Below are positions 37,434-45,988 of a DNA stretch of 64,000 nucleotides, one piece after another. Each line of letters begins with the position of its first letter. Position 1 is the first letter of the stretch. The DNA comes from Janibacter corallicola NBRC 107790. GTDB taxonomy: Bacteria > Actinomycetota > Actinomycetes > Actinomycetales > Dermatophilaceae. The stretch lies in the NCBI RefSeq assembly GCF_001570965.1, contig NZ_BCSR01000009.1, positions 1 through 64,000 on the forward strand. The letters are read 5' to 3'. A program made the position numbers and the translations under genes. The notes beneath the pieces were generated by a model. It worked only from the letters and a program-made list of their open reading frames with translations, ran no database searches and had not been told where the DNA came from.

Positions 37434-37466
37434 ATAACTTATAAGCAAATAGTTGAGCACAAAGAT
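37434..37466. promoter_or_regulatory. AT-rich divergent control region with TGAGCACAAAGAT motif
   Basis: Within a GC-rich 217-bp gap, 37434-37454 is strikingly AT-rich (contains the palindrome CTTATAAG) and is followed by TTGAGCACAAAGAT (37453-37466), 20 bp before the ATG of the binding protein. The same motif recurs at other promoters of the island. It probably serves nicC, the second ABC operon or both. The remainder of 37269-37485 shows no gene. Confidence 0.5.
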
Positions 37467-37485
37467 GTGACCGAAGGGACCCCCG

Positions 37486-38454
37486 ATGAAGACGACTCGC
37501 ATGGTGGCAGCCGCCGGAGCAGTGAGTGTGGCCCTGGCGTTGGCAGGTTGCGGTGGCGAGAGCGACGCGACCGCCGAGACCGACGGCACCCTGGAGAAGA
37601 CGGATGTGACGGTCGGCTCGCTGCCGCTCGCGGACTACGCCGCCCTCTACTGGGCCAAGGAGAAGGGCTTCTTCGAGGACGAGGGCCTGAACGTGACCAT
37701 CAAGCCGGTCCAGGGTGGCCCTGCCGGCATCCAGAAGGCCGTCTCCGGTGAGTTGGACTTCACCAACTCGACCCCCTTCGGCACGGCCATGGCGGTCGAC
37801 TCGGGACTCCCGATCCGCTCGGTCGTGCTGACGAGCGCGCTGGCGGACAACGGCCTGGGCGTCTTCGTGCCCAAGTCCTCGCCGATCAAGGACATCAAGG
37901 ACCTCGACGGCAAGTCGCTCGGTATCAACACGACGAAGAACATGGGGGACATCACCTTCAACAACCTCGTCGAGAGCAAGGGCCTCGATGTGAAGCCGAA
38001 GTGGGTCGAGGTCCCCTTCTCCGAGATGATCAGCGGGGTCAAGGCGAAGTCGATCGACGCCGGCTACATGCCCGAGCCCTTCATGTCGGGTGCCCGTGAC
38101 GCCGGCCTGCGCCAGGTCGCCGACCTCACCGACGGGCCCAACAAGGGACTGGCGGGGTCGACGTACGTGGCCGGTCAGAAGTTCCTCGACGACAACCCCG
38201 ACACGGCGGCGGCCTTCGCGCGAGCGATGTACAAGGCCGGCGGCGACCTCGAGAAGCACGAGGACGAGGCACGCGACTGGCTGCCGACCATCGCCGAGCT
38301 GGACGAGTCCGTTGCGAAGAACATGCCGCTGCCGACGTACTACGGCGCCATGGACAAGGAGGCCTACACCAAGGCCGTCGACATCCTCAAGGACCAGAAC
38401 CTCGTCAAGGACGACCTGGACGTCGACTCGACGCTCTGGGCCGCCAAGAAGTGA
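37486..38454 (+). CDS. ABC transporter substrate-binding lipoprotein (NMT1/SsuA-like), system 2
   Basis: 322 aa. Signal peptide ending in the lipobox LALAGC (Cys about 22), then VGSLPLADYAALYWAKEKGFFEDEGLNVTIKPVQGG and LDGKSLGINTTKNMGD, and DAGYMPEPFMSGARDAG. These are the NMT1/ThiY-type features for taurine, pyrimidine or aromatic acid ligands. First gene of the second ABC unit. Confidence 0.9.
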   Translation: MKTTRMVAAAGAVSVALALAGCGGESDATAETDGTLEKTDVTVGSLPLADYAALYWAKEKGFFEDEGLNVTIKPVQGGPAGIQKAVSGELDFTNSTPFGTAMAVDSGLPIRSVVLTSALADNGLGVFVPKSSPIKDIKDLDGKSLGINTTKNMGDITFNNLVESKGLDVKPKWVEVPFSEMISGVKAKSIDAGYMPEPFMSGARDAGLRQVADLTDGPNKGLAGSTYVAGQKFLDDNPDTAAAFARAMYKAGGDLEKHEDEARDWLPTIAELDESVAKNMPLPTYYGAMDKEAYTKAVDILKDQNLVKDDLDVDSTLWAAKK

Positions 38455-38479
38455 GCGAGTCCTCGAAACGGAGGTCCGG

Positions 38480-39268
38480 ATGAAACTCATCCACGAACCC
38501 ATGGACGGGCGCCGCCAGGCAGTCCTCGGCGTTCTCGGCGTCGTCGGGGTGGCCGCGGTGGTCGAGCTGCTCATGCGCACCGTCGTCACGAAGCCCGGCC
38601 TGCCCGTCCCGAGCCGCATCGTCGGCAGCCTCGGAGAGCTCTTCTCCGACGGGACCTTCTGGGAGGCCGTGGGCTTCACCATGGCCGAGTGGATGATCGC
38701 GCTGCTGATGGCGACGGTCGTCGGGGTCCTCGTCGGTGCCGCCATGGGCGCGTCCACGGCTGCGAAGATCACCTTCACCCTGCCGGTCGAGGCCTTCCGG
38801 GTGCTCCCGTCGATCGCCCTCGGCCCCATCCTCGTGCTCCTGCTGGGCAACGGGATGCTGCCGCTGTCGATCACCGTCGCGCTGGCCTGTGTCTGGCCCA
38901 TCCTGCTCAACACCATGTACGCGGTGCAGGGTGCCGACACGACCGCCATCCAGACCGCCGAGTCCTTCGGGCTCACCCGGGTGCAGGTCGTGCGGCGGGT
39001 CATCGTGCCGAGCGCCCTGCCCTTCGCCTTCACCGGGGTGCGGGTGGCGGCCTCGATCGGTCTGATCGTCGCCGTGTCGGCGGAGCTCCTCGTCGGTGGT
39101 GGCAGCGGGATCGGCGGATACATCCTCGTCGGGAGCGCCAACGCCACCAATCTCGACCTCGTCTATGCCGCGACGCTCGTGGCCGGCGTGCTGGGCGTGC
39201 TCGTCTCGCTCGCGATGTCCGCCGTCGACGTCGTCGTCTTCGACTGGAAGAAGGGACTGGCCCAGTGA
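38480..39268 (+). CDS. ABC transporter permease, system 2
   Basis: 262 aa with about six membrane segments and the EAA loop AESFGLTRVQVVRRVIVPSALPFAFTGVRVAASIGLIVAVSAEL. GGAGG precedes ATG 38480. Overlaps the next permease at GTGA. Confidence 0.9.
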   Translation: MKLIHEPMDGRRQAVLGVLGVVGVAAVVELLMRTVVTKPGLPVPSRIVGSLGELFSDGTFWEAVGFTMAEWMIALLMATVVGVLVGAAMGASTAAKITFTLPVEAFRVLPSIALGPILVLLLGNGMLPLSITVALACVWPILLNTMYAVQGADTTAIQTAESFGLTRVQVVRRVIVPSALPFAFTGVRVAASIGLIVAVSAELLVGGGSGIGGYILVGSANATNLDLVYAATLVAGVLGVLVSLAMSAVDVVVFDWKKGLAQ

Positions 39269-40131
39269 CCACCCAAGAGCTTCGTCCCCAGGTCGGGCAT
39301 CGGGCCGCAGCGCCGCCCCGGCGCCGGATCGGGCTGACCCTGCCGACGCGGATCGGGCTGCGCCTCCTCGTCCCGGCACTGATCATCGCGGCCTGGTGGG
39401 GGCTGTCCCTGTCGACCACCAACGGCTACTTCGTCCCCAGTCCCCTCGAGTCCCTGCGGGCCGCCGGCTCGATGTTCCTCTCGAGCGATCCGACGCACGG
39501 CTTCCTCGGGGACGCGACCTTCACCCACTTCGTCCCGAGCGTGGGCCGCGCGCTGGCCGGCCTCGGCCTGGCGATCGTCATCGGTGTCGTCACCGGGGTG
39601 CTGCTCGGGATCTTCCCGCTGCTGCACGCCCTCCTGCAGCCGCTCGTCCACGTCGGCCGGTCACTGCCCAGTCCCGCCCTGCTCGGTGTCTTCTTCCTGC
39701 TCTTCGGCGTCGGGGACTCGCCGAAGATCTTCCTCATCGCCTTCAGCGTGGTCTGGCCGATCCTGTTCAACACCATCGACGGCGTGATGTCGGTGGGGGA
39801 GATCCGCTCGCAGGCGGCCGCCGTGTACCGGATCCCCGCCCGGTTGGTGCTGACGCACATCGTGCTGCCGGGAGCCTCGCCGAAGATCTTCGCCGGCATC
39901 CGTACGGCGATGTCCATGTCCCTGATCATCATGATCATCTCCGAGCTGCAGAAGTCCGACAACGGGCTGGGATACATGCTCGTCTCGACCCAACGCGACT
40001 TCGACTACCCCGGCTTCTTCGCCGTGCTCATCGTGCTCGCCGTGCTCGGCGTGGTCATGAACTTCATCTTCCTGCAGATCGAGCGCCGGGTCCTGTCCTG
40101 GCACCGAGGAGCGACAGCACAAAATGACTGA
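39265..40131 (+). CDS. ABC transporter permease, system 2 (second)
   Basis: 288 aa; GTG start inside the preceding stop. Six membrane segments, EAA loop AAVYRIPARLVLTHIVLPGASPKIFAGIRTAMSMSLIIMIISEL. Pairs with the 38480 permease to form a heterodimeric pore. Overlaps the ATPase gene by 8 bp. Confidence 0.9.
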   Translation: MTTQELRPQVGHRAAAPPRRRIGLTLPTRIGLRLLVPALIIAAWWGLSLSTTNGYFVPSPLESLRAAGSMFLSSDPTHGFLGDATFTHFVPSVGRALAGLGLAIVIGVVTGVLLGIFPLLHALLQPLVHVGRSLPSPALLGVFFLLFGVGDSPKIFLIAFSVVWPILFNTIDGVMSVGEIRSQAAAVYRIPARLVLTHIVLPGASPKIFAGIRTAMSMSLIIMIISELQKSDNGLGYMLVSTQRDFDYPGFFAVLIVLAVLGVVMNFIFLQIERRVLSWHRGATAQND

Positions 40132-40933
40132 CACGACCACCGCACCCGAGTCCAGCGGCGCCCCGGAGCTGCAGCTGGACCATGTGTCCAAGGCCTACGG
40201 GAGCAACCTCGCGGTCCGCTCCATCACGGCCGGCATCCCCGCCCACAAGGTCTCCGTCATCGTCGGCCCGTCCGGCTGCGGCAAGTCGACCCTGCTGCGC
40301 ATCATCAGCGGTCTCGACGAGCCCACCGAAGGGAGCGTGAGCTTCGAGGGGAGGCCGGTCACCGGCGTGCCCGAGGGGCTGGCCATGGTCTTCCAGGACT
40401 ACTCCCGTTCCCTGTACCCGTGGATGCGGGTCGACAAGAACGTCGCCTTCCCGCTCTCCAAGGTGCCCAAGGCCGAGCGGGAGCGTCGGGTGGCCGAGGC
40501 ACTCGAGGCGGTCGGGCTGAAGGACCGCACCCACCTGTACCCGTGGCAGATGTCGGGCGGAATGCAGCAGCGCGTGGCGATCGCCCGCGCCCTCGCCTCG
40601 CAGCCGAAGCTGCTCGTCATGGACGAGCCCTATGCCTCCGTGGACGCGCAGACCCGGGCGGACCTGGAGGACCTGCTGCTGCGGATCCAGCGCGAGCTGG
40701 GCATCACGGTCCTCGTGGTGACCCACGACATCGACGAGAGCGTCTACCTGGCAGACCACATCATCGTGCTGTCGACGCCGCCGAGCGTCGTCGCCGAGAC
40801 GATCGACGTCGACCTGCCCCACCCCCGCGACCAGATCACGACGAAGACCGACCCGCGCTTCGTCGAGATCCGCGGTCACGTGACGCGGCTGCTGCGTCAC
40901 CGTGCCCTGCAGGCGGTCGAGGACGTGTCGTGA
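40124..40933 (+). CDS. ABC transporter ATP-binding protein, system 2
   Basis: 269 aa. Walker A GPSGCGKST, Q-loop VFQDYSRSLYPWM, signature MSGGMQQRVAIARAL, Walker B LLVMDEPYASVD, H-loop VTHDIDESVYLAD. Belongs to the NitT/TauT group. Its stop overlaps the GTG of the aspartate-dehydrogenase-like gene, so that gene is part of the transport operon. Confidence 0.93.
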   Translation: MTDTTTAPESSGAPELQLDHVSKAYGSNLAVRSITAGIPAHKVSVIVGPSGCGKSTLLRIISGLDEPTEGSVSFEGRPVTGVPEGLAMVFQDYSRSLYPWMRVDKNVAFPLSKVPKAERERRVAEALEAVGLKDRTHLYPWQMSGGMQQRVAIARALASQPKLLVMDEPYASVDAQTRADLEDLLLRIQRELGITVLVVTHDIDESVYLADHIIVLSTPPSVVAETIDVDLPHPRDQITTKTDPRFVEIRGHVTRLLRHRALQAVEDVS

Positions 40934-41718
40934 ACCGCCGTGTCGCCGTCGTCGGCCACGGGGTGATCGGCGCCCGGGTGGCGCGGGAGCTCTCCCGCGG
41001 CCGCGTGCCCGGTGCCGACCTCGTGGGCGTCGTCGTTCGCCGGGAGCCGGTGGAGCCGCCAGGCCCGCTGCTCACCCTCGAGCAGGCGCTGGAGGAGGCG
41101 GACCTCGTCGTCGAGTGCGCCGGCCAGCCGGTCGTGCACGAGCTCGTCGACCCGGTGCTCTCCCGGGGGGCCGACCTCGTCATCGCCTCGGTCGGTGCGC
41201 TGCTCGACGAGCGCCTCGGACGACGTCTGGGCACCCTCGGTCCCGGTCGACTGCTCGCGACCCACGGCGCGGTCGGTGGTCTCGACCTGCTCGCCTCCGC
41301 GGCCAGGTCCGGTGGTCTCGAGTCGGTCCACGTGCGCACGACCAAGACGGCCCCCGCGCTCGTGCGGGACTGGATGTCGGTCGACGAGGTCCGTCGCATC
41401 ACCGAGGCCACGGCGCCCGTGTGCGTCTTCTCCGGGCGGCCGGGGGAGGCCGCTCGCCTCTTCCCCGACTCGCTGAACGTCGTCGCCGGCGTGGCGACCG
41501 CGATCGGGTCGACCGAGCACGTGAGCGTCGACCTCGTCGGCGACCCGGGTGCCACCCGCACGACGCACGAGATCACCGCGAGCGGGGACATCGGCGACTA
41601 CAGCTTCGTCATCCGCAACCGCCCGAGCGAGCAGAACCCCCGCACGAGCGCGGTCACCGCATGGTCCGTGCTGCAGACGATCGCGTCACTGACCGAGCGC
41701 GCACCCCTGATCGCCTGA
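40930..41718 (+). CDS. nadX: L-aspartate dehydrogenase-like protein (NadX/DUF108 family)
   Basis: 262 aa. A Rossmann start VAVVGHGVIGARVARELSRG is followed by EEADLVVECAGQPVVHELVDPVL, GGLDLLASAARSGGLESVHVRTTKTAPAL, FPDSLNVVAGVATAIG and HEITASGDIGDYSFVIRNRPSEQNPRTSAVTAWSVLQTI, the usual NadX ending. NadX makes iminoaspartate for NAD synthesis; here it sits in a transport and catabolic operon rather than with nadA/nadC, so it may instead act on a pathway amine or imine. The family is clear; the role is inferred. Confidence 0.8.
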   Translation: MNRRVAVVGHGVIGARVARELSRGRVPGADLVGVVVRREPVEPPGPLLTLEQALEEADLVVECAGQPVVHELVDPVLSRGADLVIASVGALLDERLGRRLGTLGPGRLLATHGAVGGLDLLASAARSGGLESVHVRTTKTAPALVRDWMSVDEVRRITEATAPVCVFSGRPGEAARLFPDSLNVVAGVATAIGSTEHVSVDLVGDPGATRTTHEITASGDIGDYSFVIRNRPSEQNPRTSAVTAWSVLQTIASLTERAPLIA

Positions 41719-41747
41719 GCCCTCACGGGTCCCCCGGTGAAGAAGCC

Positions 41748-41776
41748 TTGACAGAAAATATCTTTGCACTCAGACT
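41748..41776 (+). promoter_or_regulatory. Promoter of the aldehyde dehydrogenase-Rieske operon with operator-like motif
   Basis: A perfect -35 TTGACA (41748-41753) is followed at 17 bp by CAGACT (41771-41776). The spacer carries ATCTTTGCACTCA (41760-41772), which on the minus strand is TGAGTGCAAAGAT, the motif shared with other promoters of the island. A repressor here would lie between -35 and -10. Confidence 0.55.
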
Positions 41777-41808
41777 TATGCCAACGACGGAAGGTAGGGC
41801 TCGGTTCA

Positions 41809-43371
41809 ATGTCGACTGAGATCGCACCACTGACGGGAGAGGCCACCCTGGCCCATCTCCTGCGCGACGAGGTCTTCGTCGCGGGCGACTGGCGCACCGG
41901 AGCCGGAGACGTCATCGAGTCCGTCGACCCCGCCAATGGTCGGGTCTTCGCCCGCATCCACGGGGCCACCGTCGACGACGTCGACGAGGCCGTGGCCGCC
42001 GGCGAGCGGGCGGCCGTCGAGAGCGGCTGGCGGGCCATGGCACCGCACGAGCGCGCTGCCGTGCTGCGTCGCATCGGCGAGGCCATCGAGCGCCGGACGG
42101 ACGAGGTCTCGGCCCTGCAGACGCTGGACACGGGTAAGACCCGTGGGGAGACGAGCGCCCTGGCCCGCAGCGCCGCCGGTACCTTCTACTACACGGCCTC
42201 CGCCCTGGAGACGCTGGAGGACCAGGTGACCCCGCGGCGGGGGCCGTACGTGACCGTCGCGACCTGGGAGCCGGTCGGGGTCGTCGCCTCGATCACCCCG
42301 TGGAACTCGCCGATCGCGAGCGACGCCCAGAAGATCGCTCCCGCTCTTGCGGCGGGCAATGCCGTGGTGGCCAAGCCCCCGGTGTGGGCGCCGTGGGTCA
42401 CCCTCCTGCTCGCCCGGATCGCCGAGGAGGCCGGCCTGCCGGCGGGCCTGCTGTCAGTGCTGCCCGGCCCGGGTCGCACCGTCGGCGAGGCGCTCGTCGC
42501 CCACCCCGACGTCGGCAAGCTGACCTTCACCGGTGGCACCTCGACCGGGCGTCACCTCGCCCACGTCGCGGCCGACAAGCTGATGCCGACGACTCTCGAG
42601 CTCGGTGGCAAGTCCCCGACGATCGTCTTCGAGGACGCCGACCTGACCCGGGCGGTGGCCGGCATCCTCTTCGGGATCTTCTCCTCGAGCGGGCAGAGCT
42701 GCATCGCCGGATCACGGATCTTCATCCAGCGCTCGATCTTCGAGGATGTCGTCGCCCGCCTCGTCGAGGCGACCCGTCGTCTCCGGGTGGGGCCGGGTAC
42801 CGACCCGCGTACCCAGGTGGCGCCGCTGATCACCTCCAGCCACCGCGACCAGGTCGCGGCCATGGTCGATGCGGCCGTGGCCGATGGCGCCCGGGTGCTC
42901 GTCGGCGGCGAGGTCCCGCAGGACCCGGCGCTCGCGGACGGGGCCTACTACCTGCCCACCCTCCTCGGTGGCGTCGACAACTCGGCGCCGATCTGCCGGG
43001 AAGAGGTCTTCGGCCCGGTGGCGGTCGTCCTGCCCTTCACCGACGAGGAGGACCTCATCGCCCAGGCCAATGACAGCGAGTACGGGCTCGCCAGCGGGGT
43101 CTGGACCAGCGACTACCGACGGATCCACCGGATCGCCCGAGCACTCGTCGCGGGGACGGTCTACGTCAACACGTACAAGCAGTTCAGCATCTCCACCCCC
43201 TTCGCCGGTGTCCGCGACAGTGGTCTCGGAGTCGAGAAGGGGCGCGAGGGCATCCGTTCGTACATGCGCCAGAAGTCGATCTACGTCGACCTCGGCGAAG
43301 AGCCACTTCCCTGGGCTGCGGAGCAGGCGCGTGCGGTCTGCCAGCAGCCCGTCAACACCACCCAGGCCTGA
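41809..43371 (+). CDS. Aldehyde dehydrogenase (aromatic-pathway type)
   Basis: 520 aa NAD(P)-dependent enzyme. PWNSPIASDAQKIAPALAAGNAVVAKPP (cofactor Lys), TFTGGTSTGR, catalytic Glu in LELGGKSP and Cys in SSGQSCIAGSR, end PFAGVRDSGLGVEKG. It resembles semialdehyde dehydrogenases of meta-cleavage pathways (2-hydroxy- or 2-aminomuconic semialdehyde). First gene of a long operon. ATG 41809 is chosen because similarity begins there. Confidence 0.9.
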   Translation: MSTEIAPLTGEATLAHLLRDEVFVAGDWRTGAGDVIESVDPANGRVFARIHGATVDDVDEAVAAGERAAVESGWRAMAPHERAAVLRRIGEAIERRTDEVSALQTLDTGKTRGETSALARSAAGTFYYTASALETLEDQVTPRRGPYVTVATWEPVGVVASITPWNSPIASDAQKIAPALAAGNAVVAKPPVWAPWVTLLLARIAEEAGLPAGLLSVLPGPGRTVGEALVAHPDVGKLTFTGGTSTGRHLAHVAADKLMPTTLELGGKSPTIVFEDADLTRAVAGILFGIFSSSGQSCIAGSRIFIQRSIFEDVVARLVEATRRLRVGPGTDPRTQVAPLITSSHRDQVAAMVDAAVADGARVLVGGEVPQDPALADGAYYLPTLLGGVDNSAPICREEVFGPVAVVLPFTDEEDLIAQANDSEYGLASGVWTSDYRRIHRIARALVAGTVYVNTYKQFSISTPFAGVRDSGLGVEKGREGIRSYMRQKSIYVDLGEEPLPWAAEQARAVCQQPVNTTQA

Positions 43372-43396
43372 CGGCCCGATCAATAAGGAGTAGCAG

Positions 43397-43936
43397 ATGA
43401 CCCAGCAGACCCAGCAGACCGAAGACCAGCTGCAGCCCGGCGACGACCTCGAGCAGCTCATCGACTCCTGCCTCGCCACCCGGGAGACCCGCCTCGAGGA
43501 CTGGGACGCGCTGGCCTTCCAGGCCGACGCCAAGGGCGAGCAGTTCCGTCGGGCGCAGATCCGCTACGTCGGCTCCGGCGCCACCGGCAACTTCGACGGT
43601 GACAACCGGATCATCCCGGCGCGCGGGTTCACCTTCTCCAACATGCGCCTGCCTGCGGGCGCGGTGGGCCCCGAGCACACCCACGGCGACGTGGAGGAGG
43701 CCTTCTTCGTCCTCGAGGGGCAGATCGACGTGAGCGTCCACGACGTGGCCGACGGGAACAAGACGGCGACGCGCACCCTCGGGTACCGCGACATCATCGT
43801 CGTGCCGGCCGGGGTGCCGCGCAGCCTGGCCAACAACACCGACGAGGACGCCCTGTTCTGCGTGATCATCGGCACCCGGAAGCCGCAGCTGCCGACCTAC
43901 CCGGAGACCTCCGAGATGTACGGCGTGACCCGCTGA
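43397..43936 (+). CDS. Cupin-domain protein of the catabolic operon
   Basis: 179 aa. A single cupin_2 barrel: PAGAVGPEHTHGDVEEAFFVLEGQIDV gives His-x-His...Glu metal ligands, and YRDIIVVPAGVPRSLANNTDEDALFCVI the second half. The third His is not obvious. It could be a small metal dioxygenase, isomerase or sensor-like protein. It does not look like 3-hydroxyanthranilate dioxygenase despite similar length. AAGGAG precedes the ATG. Confidence 0.8.
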   Translation: MTQQTQQTEDQLQPGDDLEQLIDSCLATRETRLEDWDALAFQADAKGEQFRRAQIRYVGSGATGNFDGDNRIIPARGFTFSNMRLPAGAVGPEHTHGDVEEAFFVLEGQIDVSVHDVADGNKTATRTLGYRDIIVVPAGVPRSLANNTDEDALFCVIIGTRKPQLPTYPETSEMYGVTR

Positions 43937-43983
43937 GACGATGACCGTCGGCCGCCAGGGCCGGTACGAGGAGAGCAGCCAGC

Positions 43984-44952
43984 ATGAAGATCGGTTCGGA
44001 ATCGAGCCAGGTGCTCCGTGTCCACCAGAAGACGTGGGAGGCACGCGGCGTCACGAGCGTGACCCTTGTCCACCCCGAGGGGGAGTCGCTGCCCCGGTGG
44101 GATCCGGGTGCCCATCTCTCGCTGCACCTGCCGGGTGGGCTGGTGCGCGAGTACTCGCTGTGCTCGGACCCCGACGACACCTCCCGCTGGAGTGTGGCCG
44201 TCCAGCGTGCCCCGGACTCCCGGGGCGGCAGCCGGCTCATCCACGAGGAGCTGCAGATCGGTGACGAGATCCTCGTCGACGGTCCGCGCAACCTCTTCCA
44301 GCTCGACGAGGAGTCGCCACGTCACCTCCTCGTCGCCGGGGGGATCGGCATCACCCCGATCGTGGCCATGACGCGGGCGCTGCAGGCGAAGGGGGCCGAC
44401 TGGCACCTGCTCTACACCGGCAGGTCCAGGGAGGTCATGGCATTCGTGTCGGAGATCAGTGCCCTGCCCGCGGACCGGGTGACGGTCCACGTCGACGACG
44501 AGACGGGTGGTTTCGCCGACGTCTCCGGCGTCGTCGGCGGGGTGGGCGAGGAGACGGTCGTCTACTGCTGCGGCCCGGCCGCACTGATGGAGATCGTGGA
44601 ACTCTCGGTGCCCGACACCTCCCGGCTCCGCCTCGAGCGCTTCCGCGCCCCGGAACCGCCGACCACGGACGAGGAGTCCACCGACGAGTCCTTCGACGTC
44701 GTGCTGGAGAGCAGCGGCGAGCGGGTCCACGTCGGCGCGGAGACCTCGATCCTCGATGCCCTGGCCGAGGCCGGCCACGACGTGCCCTTCTCCTGCACCG
44801 AGGGGATCTGCGGCACGTGCGAGACCGGTGTCGTCTCCGGGGAGATCGAGCACCGGGACTTCCTGCTCTCCGAGGACGAGAAGGAATCGGGCGACACGAT
44901 GTGCATCTGCGTCTCCCGGTGTCGTGGGCCCGAGCTCGTGCTCGACCTGTGA
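43984..44952 (+). CDS. PDR/VanB-type oxidoreductase (FMN, NAD, plant-type [2Fe-2S])
   Basis: 322 aa. Flavin-binding barrel (HLSLHLPGGLVREYSLCSDP), NAD domain (LLVAGGIGITPIVAMTRAL, VYCCGPAALMEIV) and C-terminal ferredoxin with the cluster CTEGICGTC plus the distal Cys in DTMCICVSR. This is the phthalate dioxygenase reductase architecture, so it most likely feeds electrons to the Rieske oxygenase encoded 6 kb downstream in the same operon. Confidence 0.93.
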   Translation: MKIGSESSQVLRVHQKTWEARGVTSVTLVHPEGESLPRWDPGAHLSLHLPGGLVREYSLCSDPDDTSRWSVAVQRAPDSRGGSRLIHEELQIGDEILVDGPRNLFQLDEESPRHLLVAGGIGITPIVAMTRALQAKGADWHLLYTGRSREVMAFVSEISALPADRVTVHVDDETGGFADVSGVVGGVGEETVVYCCGPAALMEIVELSVPDTSRLRLERFRAPEPPTTDEESTDESFDVVLESSGERVHVGAETSILDALAEAGHDVPFSCTEGICGTCETGVVSGEIEHRDFLLSEDEKESGDTMCICVSRCRGPELVLDL

Positions 44953-44980
44953 ACGACAAGACCGACGAAGGAGTCCCACG

Positions 44981-45988
44981 ATGAAGTACTGCGATGAGCC
45001 GGTCGTCACCCTTCGCGGCCTGCGCTCGGTGACGTTGCGCGTTCCCGAGGTGGTCACGGCCAAGGACTTCTACACCGAGGTGTGGGGCCTGGGCGTCAGC
45101 GAGGAGGACGGCGACCAGTTCTGGCTGCGGGGGACGGGCGAGGACCACCACATCCTGAAGCTGGAGTCGCACGAGGCCAACGCCATGGGCGGGGTCTCCT
45201 TCGCGGTGGGTACCCCGGCCGAGGTCGACGAGGCCGCGCGTCGTCTCGTCGCCGGCGGGATCCCCCTGCTGCAGGAGCCGGGCCGGCACGACGCGGCCGC
45301 CGGTGGCTACTCGACGAGCTTCGTGGACCCCGAGGGTCGGGTCGTCGAGCTCGCCAGTGAGGTGAACGCCGTCGTCCACCAGGACCGGGACGGTTACCCG
45401 AGCGTGCCGCGTCAGCTGGCGCACGTCGTGCTCAACACCGTGGACATCGAGGTCGCCACGCAGTTCTACACCCAGGTCCTCGGCATGCGGATCTCCGACT
45501 GGTCCGAGCGCCAGATGGCCTTCCTGCGGTGCACGCCCAAGCACCACGTCATCGCCTTCAACCAGGCGCCGTGGACCTCCATCAACCACGTGGCCTACGA
45601 GCTGACCAGCATCGATCACTTCATGCGGGGCGTCGGCAACCTCAAGGTCCACGGGATCGAGCCCCAGTGGGGCCCGGGCCGTCACGGTCCGGGGAACAAC
45701 ACCTTCTCCTACTTCACCGACCCCGCCGGACTCGTCTGCGAGTACACCTCGGAGGTCCAGGAGATCAACGAGGACACCTGGCTCTGCCGCACCTGGCGTC
45801 GCACCCCCGAGCTGTCCGACCAGTGGCGCACCGCGGGGCCGCCGACGTCCGCGATCCGGTCGGCGATGGCCGGCACGCCCGACTTGGGGGCCCGTGCCCG
45901 GGTGGAGGCCCGGCCGGGGTACTTCCTCGAGGAGCTGCGTTCCGGTGTCGAGACCCCGGCCGAGCGAGCATCGAAGGGCAGGTTCTGA
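44981..45988 (+). CDS. Two-domain VOC extradiol ring-cleavage dioxygenase-like protein
   Basis: 335 aa with two vicinal-oxygen-chelate modules. In the second, the 2-His-1-Glu Fe site is visible: His in QLAHVVLNTVD, His in INHVAYEL, Glu in GLVCEYTSE. The first module lacks its His (LRSVTLRVPE), the classic type I extradiol pattern. It should cleave a catechol or an aminophenol-like ring. About 45 C-terminal residues beyond the second domain are unusual. GAAGGAG precedes ATG 44981. Confidence 0.85.
   Translation: MKYCDEPVVTLRGLRSVTLRVPEVVTAKDFYTEVWGLGVSEEDGDQFWLRGTGEDHHILKLESHEANAMGGVSFAVGTPAEVDEAARRLVAGGIPLLQEPGRHDAAAGGYSTSFVDPEGRVVELASEVNAVVHQDRDGYPSVPRQLAHVVLNTVDIEVATQFYTQVLGMRISDWSERQMAFLRCTPKHHVIAFNQAPWTSINHVAYELTSIDHFMRGVGNLKVHGIEPQWGPGRHGPGNNTFSYFTDPAGLVCEYTSEVQEINEDTWLCRTWRRTPELSDQWRTAGPPTSAIRSAMAGTPDLGARARVEARPGYFLEELRSGVETPAERASKGRF

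Noticed and set aside
36400-39150. Very long minus-strand open frame (916 codons) across nicC and the second ABC unit
   Set aside because: It is antisense to well-supported genes and its amino-acid content (runs of Arg, Gly, Pro, Thr) is that of GC-rich shadow frames.
43397-43936. 3-hydroxyanthranilate 3,4-dioxygenase
   Set aside because: Length is similar, but the pattern is that of a generic cupin_2 protein and the full set of iron ligands and the C-terminal metal site are not visible.
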